Part shown: piece by piece, positions 7,223 through 12,004 of the stretch | Position numbering within the stretch: position 1 is the stretch's first letter | Layout: every line of letters starts with the position of its first letter | Source: an uncultured Burkholderiales bacterium | GTDB taxonomy: Bacteria; Pseudomonadota; Gammaproteobacteria; Burkholderiales; Burkholderiaceae_E | Length of the DNA: 12,004 nucleotides | Direction of reading: 5' to 3' | NCBI GenBank assembly: GCA_903923345.1 | Contig: CAIXXI010000044.1 | Span: 1-12,004, forward strand | Notes under the pieces: model-generated | What the model was told of the DNA's origin: nothing | Databases searched by the model: none | Seen by the model: the letters and a program-made list of their open reading frames with translations, nothing else | Position numbers and translations under genes: made by a program

Positions 7223-9094
7223 TCAAACGCCGACCTGGGAGCCGAGTTCGATGACGCGATTGGGCGGCAAACCGAAGTAGTCAGCCACCGAGGGGCTGTT
7301 TTGCATCATCCAGCCAAACAGCGAGCGCCGCCATCCAAAGATGCCGCGCTTGGAGACCGACACGATCACCGGCTTGCTGGTGAAAAACGAGGTGTCGTCC
7401 AACTCGATTTCGAGACCTTTTCGCCGGGCCAGTTTGAACACCCGCATGATGTCCGGATCTTCGCGATACCCGAAGTGGGCAATCAGGCGATAGACGCCCT
7501 GCGGTCGCCTTTGCAGCTCGATGCGCTCCTCATCCAGCACTCGAGGCACCTCATCGAATTCGACCGTCATGAACACAGTCTGCTCGTGCGCGACCTTGTT
7601 GTGCTTGAGATTGTGCAGAAAGCTGGTTGGATAGCCGACCCGAGTCGAACTGAAGAACACTGCGGTACCGGGAACGCGGGTTACATCAGACAGATCAAGG
7701 CTTGCGTCATCCGCGGGCAGCACGCCCGAACTCTCCTTGCGCCCGCGCATGATTTCGATTCCGCGCCGCCAGGTGGTCAATGTGGTGAACATGAGCGTGG
7801 CGACCACCAGAGGAAACCAGCCACCCTCCCAGACCTTGCTCAGATTGGCCAGCAGGAAAAAGACTTCAAGGCAGAGAAACACGGCCATGAGCGGCAGCAG
7901 CATTCGAAGCCTGGCATCAGAGGCGGTCAGCAGGACCACAAAGAGCAGTAGGCTGCTGATGACCAGATCGCCCGATACCGCGACACCATAAGCGGCCGCC
8001 AGATTGCTGGAGCTGCGAAATCCAATGACCAGCAACAACACTGAAGCCAGCAACAACCAGTTGACGATCGGAATGTAGATCTGTCCCGCCGATGTCTCCG
8101 AGGTATACAGAACCCGAAGTCTGGGCAGGTAATTCAGACGCGAGGCCTGCTGAGTGACCGAAAATGCGCCGGAAATCGTTGCCTGCGAGGCGATCACGGT
8201 TGCCAGGGTCGAGAGAATCACCATGGGAACCAGGAAACCATCCGGCGCAAGCAGATAAAAGGGATTCTTCACCGCCTCCGGATCCCGAAGCACCAGCGCC
8301 CCCTGACCGAGGTAATTCAGGATCAGGCAGGGAAACACCAGCAGGAACCAGCCATAACGAATCGGCTTGGCACCGAAATGCCCGAGATCGGCATACAGCG
8401 CCTCGGCTCCGGTCATCGTCAGGAACACGGCACTGAGCGCAACGAACGCCCAATGCGGATGCTCGATTGCAAACCGCAGGGCATGCAGCGGATTGACCGC
8501 TTCAAGAATTTCGGGCGTCTTGACAATACTGGCAATGCCGAGCGCACCGAGCGTGAGGAACCAGACCAACATCACCGGACCAAACAGGGCGCCAACGCTT
8601 TGCGTGCCACGGCTCTGAATCAGGAACAGTCCGATCAGGATCACCAGCGACAGGGGCACGACATAGGCGCTCATCGACGGTGCCGCCAGCGTGATGCCTT
8701 CTACAGCCGACAGAACCGAAATCGCCGGCGTGATCACCGCATCGCCATAAAAGAGTGAGGCGGCAAAGATGCCCATGACGGCAACCAGCCAGGACAGCGC
8801 GGGCCGGTCACGGACCTGATTCAGCGCAGTCGACAGCAGGGCCAGCACCCCGCCTTCGCCGCGATTGTCGAACCGCAGAATCACCAGCACGTACTTGAGC
8901 GACACCACGATGGTGATCGCCCAGAACATCATCGACAACACGGCATAGACCTTCTCGGGCGCGAACTCCAGGCCATGGGGTTGCGCGAAGGCTTCCTTGA
9001 ATGCGTACAAGGGGCTGGTGCCGATGTCACCAAACACAACGCCCAGAGCCCCCAGAATCAGCGGCGACAGCTTCTGTGATTGATGAGCATTCAT
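7223..9094 (-). CDS. kup: Low-affinity potassium uptake protein Kup (KUP/HAK/KT family)
   Basis: Inner-membrane K+ transporter, thought to be a K+/H+ symporter. From ATG 9092-9094 it is 623 aa, almost the length of E. coli Kup (622 aa). Family signatures are clear: GVVFGDIGTSPLYAFKEAF (residues 18-36), FRFDNRGEGGV-type loop (75-83, here RFDNRGEGG) and SLFYGDAVITPAISVLSAVEG (113-133). About 12 hydrophobic segments follow, up to about residue 455. A soluble C-terminal domain of about 160 residues ends ...DYFGLPPNRVIELG. A GTG at 9125-9127 would add 11 residues rich in Pro/Thr; I prefer the ATG by length and because the family N-terminus is short, but neither has a good Shine-Dalgarno. It is divergent from the peroxidase gene and upstream of parE on the same strand, so it may be the first gene of the topoisomerase IV transcript. 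Confidence 0.96.
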   Translation of the reverse strand: MNAHQSQKLSPLILGALGVVFGDIGTSPLYAFKEAFAQPHGLEFAPEKVYAVLSMMFWAITIVVSLKYVLVILRFDNRGEGGVLALLSTALNQVRDRPALSWLVAVMGIFAASLFYGDAVITPAISVLSAVEGITLAAPSMSAYVVPLSLVILIGLFLIQSRGTQSVGALFGPVMLVWFLTLGALGIASIVKTPEILEAVNPLHALRFAIEHPHWAFVALSAVFLTMTGAEALYADLGHFGAKPIRYGWFLLVFPCLILNYLGQGALVLRDPEAVKNPFYLLAPDGFLVPMVILSTLATVIASQATISGAFSVTQQASRLNYLPRLRVLYTSETSAGQIYIPIVNWLLLASVLLLVIGFRSSSNLAAAYGVAVSGDLVISSLLLFVVLLTASDARLRMLLPLMAVFLCLEVFFLLANLSKVWEGGWFPLVVATLMFTTLTTWRRGIEIMRGRKESSGVLPADDASLDLSDVTRVPGTAVFFSSTRVGYPTSFLHNLKHNKVAHEQTVFMTVEFDEVPRVLDEERIELQRRPQGVYRLIAHFGYREDPDIMRVFKLARRKGLEIELDDTSFFTSKPVIVSVSKRGIFGWRRSLFGWMMQNSPSVADYFGLPPNRVIELGSQVGV

Positions 9095-9179
9095 GGTGTT
9101 GGCGGGAGTGGGAGCAAAAACGGTCACGGTCGAAAACGGACGCTAGGTTAACAGCCCGAGAGTGCACGGTCGGATTGAA

Positions 9180-9211
9180 CATCGAAAGCCGTGCTTTTCG
9201 GCTGATCGATG
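9180..9211. repeat. Interrupted inverted repeat in the divergent intergenic region
   Basis: CATCGA (9180-9185) pairs with TCGATG (9206-9211), and inside it AGCCG (9187-9191) pairs with CGGCT (9199-9203). The loop is TGCTTTT (9192-9198) and a small A versus GA internal loop separates the stems, making 11 bp in all. It could be an operator for a dimeric regulator or an RNA hairpin in the leader of the peroxidase gene. It is not followed by a T-run on either strand, so an intrinsic terminator is unlikely. Confidence 0.6.
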
Positions 9212-9230
9212 ACACCCAGCCGTGCCGATA

Positions 9231-9247
9231 CTGCACCAGCCTGCACC
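9231..9247. repeat. Tandem CTGCACC direct repeat
   Basis: CTGCACC occurs at 9231-9237 and again at 9241-9247, exactly 10 bp apart, so both copies would lie on the same face of the helix. They are 60-75 bp upstream of the peroxidase start. It may be a regulator half-site pair or chance. Confidence 0.35.
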
Positions 9248-9292
9248 GAGCAATCCGCGTGCGGACCGCTCGAATCATCCGTCACCGCATTC

Positions 9293-9299
9293 AAGAAGG
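9293..9299 (+). promoter_or_regulatory. Shine-Dalgarno site of the peroxidase gene
   Basis: AAGAAGG lies 7 bases before ATG 9307-9309 but only 1 base before the in-frame ATG at 9301-9303. The spacing therefore selects 9307 as the start. Confidence 0.7.
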
Positions 9300-9306
9300 C
9301 ATGCCG

Positions 9307-10332
9307 ATGAAGAACCTTCCTGCCATTCGCACGCTCGCATGGGCGTGGCTGACGTTGTTTCAGCTCCTCGCCTGCGGCACGGCGCTAGCCCAGGAACTGA
9401 CGGACGCCCAACGCAGCGCCTATCGTCGCCCCGATACGATCCCCTTCCCCAAGGACAACCCCTACACGCCGGCCAAGGCGGCGCTGGGCAAGATGCTGTT
9501 CTTTGATACCCGGCTCTCGCGCGACAACAACCTGAGTTGCGCAAGCTGCCACAACCCCTCGTTTGGCTGGGAGGTGCCGTTTGCCAAGGCGATTGGTGCA
9601 GGCGGCAAGCCGTTGGGGCGTCACGCGCCCACCGCGCTCAATCAGGCCTGGAGCAGGAATCTGTTCTGGGATGGCCGCGCGGCGTCACTGGAAGCACAGG
9701 CCAAGGGCCCGATCGAAGCGCCAGTCGAAATGGACTTGCCACTCAAGGTCGCTGTCGGGCGCCTCAAATCGGTTCAGGGGTATGTCGCCGCATTCGCCAA
9801 GGCCTATCCGAATGAGGGCATCACCGAAGAGACCATTCCCAAGGCGATTGCAAGCTACGAGCGAACCATCGTCACCGGCGACACGCCGTTTGACCGCTGG
9901 GTACGCGGTGACACCCGAGCGATCTCCGACAGTGCCAAAAGAGGGTTTGCAGTCTTCAATGGCAAAGGCAATTGCGCGACCTGCCACTCAGGCTGGAACT
10001 TCACCGATGACAAATTCCATGACATCGGCATCACCATGACAGACAAAGGCAGGATGGGCGTCACCGGCAGTACCGCCGATGCGCATGCATTCAAGACGCC
10101 CAGTCTGCGAGAGACCGCAGCGCGCGCACCCTACATGCATGATGGCTCGCTGAGCACCCTGACTGCGGTGATCGGGCATTACATCGGTGGCGGGCCAGCG
10201 CGCCCTTCACTATCGCCCCTGATGAAGCCACTCAAGCTCGAAGGGCAGGAGATTCAGGATCTCGAGGCCTTCATGCGCAGCCTGTCGAGCCCGCAGACGA
10301 TGATCGCCATGCCTAACCTTCCGGCTAACTGA
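9307..10332 (+). CDS. Periplasmic di-heme cytochrome c peroxidase / MauG family protein
   Basis: Di-heme c-type cytochrome of the bacterial peroxidase/MauG family, expected to reduce H2O2 in the periplasm with electrons from a small cytochrome or cupredoxin. The 341-aa product has an N-terminal signal (residues 1-28, probable cut at TALA|QE); an LLAC stretch with Cys23 makes a lipoprotein signal a weaker alternative. Two heme-binding motifs are present: CASCH (78-82) and CATCH (223-227). FWDGR (120-124) carries the Trp usually placed between the hemes, and TPSLRETAARAPYMHDGSL (264-282) is the conserved C-terminal segment. I cannot assign the distal heme ligands by eye, so true peroxidase versus a MauG-like oxidase role is open. 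ATG 9307 is chosen by Shine-Dalgarno spacing. It is 14 bp upstream of the chemoreceptor gene, suggesting co-transcription. Confidence 0.93.
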   Translation: MKNLPAIRTLAWAWLTLFQLLACGTALAQELTDAQRSAYRRPDTIPFPKDNPYTPAKAALGKMLFFDTRLSRDNNLSCASCHNPSFGWEVPFAKAIGAGGKPLGRHAPTALNQAWSRNLFWDGRAASLEAQAKGPIEAPVEMDLPLKVAVGRLKSVQGYVAAFAKAYPNEGITEETIPKAIASYERTIVTGDTPFDRWVRGDTRAISDSAKRGFAVFNGKGNCATCHSGWNFTDDKFHDIGITMTDKGRMGVTGSTADAHAFKTPSLRETAARAPYMHDGSLSTLTAVIGHYIGGGPARPSLSPLMKPLKLEGQEIQDLEAFMRSLSSPQTMIAMPNLPAN

Positions 10333-10336
10333 GATC

Positions 10337-10340
10337 GAGG
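10337..10340 (+). promoter_or_regulatory. Shine-Dalgarno site of the chemoreceptor gene
   Basis: GAGG is placed 6 bases before the ATG at 10347-10349, within the 14-bp gap after the peroxidase stop. It shows that the receptor's N-terminal frame still has a working translation start. Confidence 0.7.
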
Positions 10341-10346
10341 TCACTC

Positions 10347-11183
10347 ATGAATCGAGTCAAGAAAAGCCTGTACCTGTGCATTGGCGTCCTGCTGATTCTC
10401 GTGGGCGTGCAGGGCATGCAATCGCTCTACCAGTTCTCGCGGCTGTCGACGGCAGCAGGTGATGTCGCAGCCAGCAGCAAATTGTCGGGCGATTCCCGCA
10501 ATCTCTGGGCTCAGTTTCAGCAGACTGATGAGGCCCTCAAACAACTGACCGCGTTCATGGACACCGACAGCGCCGAAGCGTCCAGAAAGGCGTTCGATCA
10601 GCGGGCCGCGGTATTGAGACAACAAATCAGCATGATCCGCTCCGAAGCGAGTGGCGAGCTGGGACAGGAAGTCGAGTCCATCGGTGCAAAGATCGAGGCA
10701 TGGCTGGCGCTGGCGGCGCAACATGTCAGCCCGGAAGGCGTGACCGAATTGCCCTCCTACCATCGGCTGGAGACAGCCCACGCAGCGGTCGATAGTGAAA
10801 TCGCTGGGGTGGTCAAGCGCAGCGCCGAGTCCGTCACGCAGACGGTCTTGATCAGTCAGGCTATGACCCGCAACGCCCGCCTGTGGACGATTGGCGAGAT
10901 GCTGCTCGCGGTGGCGCTGGGTGCGGCGCTGGGATGGCGAGCGCTCAGGAGCCTGCATCAGCAGCTGGGCGCAGATGCCAGCGAGGTCGCGCGTGTGGCC
11001 AACGCCGTGGCTGATGGCGATCTGACCGTGCGCATCGCCACTGAGGGTTTACCCAAGGACAGCGTCATGGCGGCCTTGTCCGCATGCAGCGTCCACTTCA
11101 GGAGACGGTGTCCCGCGTGCATGCAATCAGCAGCAGCCTGGCCAGCGGTTCACATGAAATCGCCAGTGGCAACGGGGACCTGA
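10347..11183 (+). CDS. Chemoreceptor N-terminal fragment (sensor, TM and HAMP)
   Basis: Upstream half of the broken receptor, 278 codons as it stands. After a basic start (MNRVKK), TM1 spans about residues 7-24. A periplasmic, mostly helical region of about 150 residues (25-178) resembles a four-helix-bundle sensor, with no ligand motif I recognise. TM2 is about 180-197, followed by a HAMP linker (about 198-246, with VANAVADGDLTVRI). The last 33 or so residues, from Cys247 (SVHFRRRCPACMQ...), are out-of-frame read-through. Without the signalling domain this product could not control CheA. Confidence 0.75.
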   Translation: MNRVKKSLYLCIGVLLILVGVQGMQSLYQFSRLSTAAGDVAASSKLSGDSRNLWAQFQQTDEALKQLTAFMDTDSAEASRKAFDQRAAVLRQQISMIRSEASGELGQEVESIGAKIEAWLALAAQHVSPEGVTELPSYHRLETAHAAVDSEIAGVVKRSAESVTQTVLISQAMTRNARLWTIGEMLLAVALGAALGWRALRSLHQQLGADASEVARVANAVADGDLTVRIATEGLPKDSVMAALSACSVHFRRRCPACMQSAAAWPAVHMKSPVATGT

Positions 11184-11887
11184 GTCAGCGAACCGAACAG
11201 CAGGCTGCGTCTCTGGAGCGTACCGCAGCAACCATGGAAGAGCTGGGCACCACGGTGCGCAACAACGCCGAACATTCGACCCAGGCAAGCCAGCTGGCCG
11301 ATCAGGCCAGTGCTGTGGCCACACGGGGCGGTGCCGTGGTCGATGAAGCCGTGCAGACCATGCGCGGTATCAACGACAGCTCCAGAAAGATCGCGGACAT
11401 CATCGGCGTCATCGACGGCATCGCGTTTCAGACCAATATCCTGGCGCTCAATGCAGCCGTCGAGGCCGCCCGGGCGGGCGACCAGGGTCGTGGATTTGCC
11501 GTCGTGGCCTCGGAGGTTCGAAGCCTGGCGAAACGTTCAGCAGAGGCTGCAAGTGAAATCAAAAGCCTGATCACGGCCAGCGTTGAACGGGTGGAAGCGG
11601 GCAGCGCACTGATCGACCAGGCTGGACACACCATGCAGGAAGTCGTGCAGGCGATCGATCGGGTCACGTCGATGATGGCTCAGATCCGCACGGCCAGTGT
11701 CGAACAAAGCGCAGGCGTCGAGCAGGTGGGTCAGTCAGTGGCCGAGCTGGATCGGGCCACTCAGCAAAACGCGGCGCTGGCCGAACAGAGCGCGGCCGCC
11801 GCGGAGAGCCTGAAGGCGCAGGGCCAGCAACTGACTCAGGCAATGACCTTCTTCAAAGTGGACGCGAGGGCTGAGGCGGTCGCCTGA
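11084..11887 (+). CDS. Chemoreceptor C-terminal fragment (MCP signalling domain)
   Basis: Downstream half of the broken receptor, 267 codons from an internal ATG. It is the complete cytoplasmic coiled-coil hairpin: an adaptation region with SQRTEQQAASLERTAATMEE (34-53), the near-invariant tip with IDGIAFQTNILALNAAVEAA (110-129) and GRGFAVVASEVRSLA (135-149), then the returning helix. No Shine-Dalgarno precedes ATG 11084, so independent translation as a soluble receptor domain is doubtful. The ATG is simply the Met of the original in-frame ...AMQ... segment. Confidence 0.75.
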   Translation: MQRPLQETVSRVHAISSSLASGSHEIASGNGDLSQRTEQQAASLERTAATMEELGTTVRNNAEHSTQASQLADQASAVATRGGAVVDEAVQTMRGINDSSRKIADIIGVIDGIAFQTNILALNAAVEAARAGDQGRGFAVVASEVRSLAKRSAEAASEIKSLITASVERVEAGSALIDQAGHTMQEVVQAIDRVTSMMAQIRTASVEQSAGVEQVGQSVAELDRATQQNAALAEQSAAAAESLKAQGQQLTQAMTFFKVDARAEAVA

Positions 11888-11905
11888 ACCCTGCGGGTCT
11901 TCAGG
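11883..11905 (+). terminator. Possible terminator hairpin between chemoreceptor and tRNA-Ser
   Basis: CCTGAA (11883-11888) pairs with TTCAGG (11900-11905), and inside it CCC (11889-11891) pairs with GGG (11895-11897) around a TGC loop, with a two-base bulge. The stem overlaps the receptor stop codon TGA (11885-11887) and is followed by only a loose T-rich run (CATTCTT). Being symmetric it could also act after the tRNA on the minus strand. The poor T-tract limits confidence. Confidence 0.45.
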
Positions 11906-11911
11906 CATTCT

Positions 11912-12002
11912 TGGCGGAGAGAGGGGGATTCGAACCCCCGAAGGGCTATTAACCCTTACACGCTTTCCAGGCGTGCGACTTAAACCACTCATCCATCTCT
12001 CC
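11912..12002 (-). tRNA. tRNA-Ser (anticodon GGA)
   Basis: Read on the minus strand this is a 91-nt class II tRNA. The 7-bp acceptor stem GGAGAGA/TCTCTCC is followed by discriminator G and an encoded CCA. The anticodon stem CACGC/GCGTG holds loop CTGGAAA, so the anticodon is GGA (11976-11978), reading UCC and UCU. A long variable arm with AAGGG/CCCTT pairing is typical of serine tRNA. The T-arm is GGGGG-TTCGAAT-CCCCC. The gene is complete, with its 5' end 2 bases from the right edge, and is convergent with the chemoreceptor gene. Confidence 0.96.
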
Positions 12003-12004
12003 GA

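Larger units (their letters stand above)
9095..9306. promoter_or_regulatory. Divergent kup / peroxidase intergenic region
   Basis: This 212-bp stretch must carry the promoters for kup (minus strand) and the peroxidase gene (plus strand). I see no convincing -35/-10 pair on either strand: TTGAAC at 9175-9180 looks like a -35 but has no fitting -10 at 16-18 bp, and GATACT at 9227-9232 lacks a -35. No FNR/Anr-type TTGAT-N4-ATCAA box is present. It does hold an interrupted inverted repeat (9180-9211) and short direct repeats (AGCCGTGC at 9187-9194 and 9218-9225; CTGCACC at 9231-9237 and 9241-9247). Confidence 0.55.
10347..11887 (+). pseudogene. Methyl-accepting chemotaxis protein, frameshifted
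   Basis: Transmembrane chemoreceptor that would signal to CheA/CheW. The two halves lie in different frames that overlap at 11084-11183. Frame one reads ...KDSVMAALSA and then loses similarity to receptors; the other frame continues at ATG 11084 with MQRPLQETVSRVHAIS. Adding one base in GCATGCAG (11082-11089) joins them as ...ALSAMQRPLQ..., exactly the continuation expected between HAMP and the signalling domain, and gives a normal product of about 513 aa. There is no X-XXY-YYZ slippery heptamer at the junction, so programmed -1 frameshifting is not supported. A real one-base deletion or an assembly/sequencing error are the likely causes. The C-terminus (FFKVDARAEAVA) lacks an NWETF-type CheR/CheB tether. 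Confidence 0.85.

Noticed and set aside
9001..9306. N-terminal extension of the peroxidase by about 100 codons
   Set aside because: It overlaps the kup 5' end, is not family-like, and the signal peptide with a well-spaced Shine-Dalgarno places the start at 9307.
11060..11090. Programmed -1 ribosomal frameshift in the chemoreceptor
   Set aside because: No slippery heptamer or clear stimulatory hairpin is visible at the junction, and chemoreceptors are not known to use frameshifting.
11912..12002. tRNA-Ser as an integration site for a genomic island
   Set aside because: The 3' end of the tRNA faces the chemoreceptor only 24 bp away; no integrase and no repeated tRNA 3' end is visible in the window.

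Overview
The window is GC-rich bacterial chromosome with dense coding and short intergenic gaps. The protein types point to a betaproteobacterium, probably Burkholderiales: a Gram-negative-type ParC/ParE pair, a Kup potassium transporter, a MauG/CcpA-type di-heme peroxidase, and a chemoreceptor with the signalling tip typical of that order. The assignment is inferred from protein character only. No phage, plasmid, insertion sequence, integron or CRISPR array is visible.

Left part, minus strand (read from about 9094 down to 1): kup (K+ uptake), parE (topoisomerase IV ATPase subunit), a small uncharacterised lipoprotein, parC (topoisomerase IV cleavage subunit), a 3-hydroxyisobutyryl-CoA hydrolase/enoyl-CoA hydratase-like gene, and the 5' part of htpG (Hsp90), which runs off the left edge. 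From parE to the hydrolase the genes overlap or lie within about 25 bp, so they look like one transcription unit. A 66-bp gap separates kup from parE, and a 93-bp gap precedes htpG.

Right part, plus strand (9307 to 11887): a periplasmic di-heme cytochrome c peroxidase/MauG-like protein, then 14 bp later a transmembrane methyl-accepting chemotaxis protein whose reading frame is broken by an apparent one-base deletion near 11084. The two halves together make a normal-length receptor. The plus-strand block ends in a hairpin over the receptor stop codon. A tRNA-Ser(GGA) gene follows, convergent on the minus strand, at the right edge.

The divergent kup/peroxidase region (about 210 bp) is the only sizeable intergenic stretch and holds an interrupted inverted repeat and short direct repeats. 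The window is mostly housekeeping DNA and I see no convincing new multi-gene system. The points most worth checking are the frameshifted chemoreceptor, the lipoprotein gene placed between the two topoisomerase IV subunit genes, an unusual residue in the ParE QTK loop, and the symmetric elements upstream of parE and in the divergent intergenic region.
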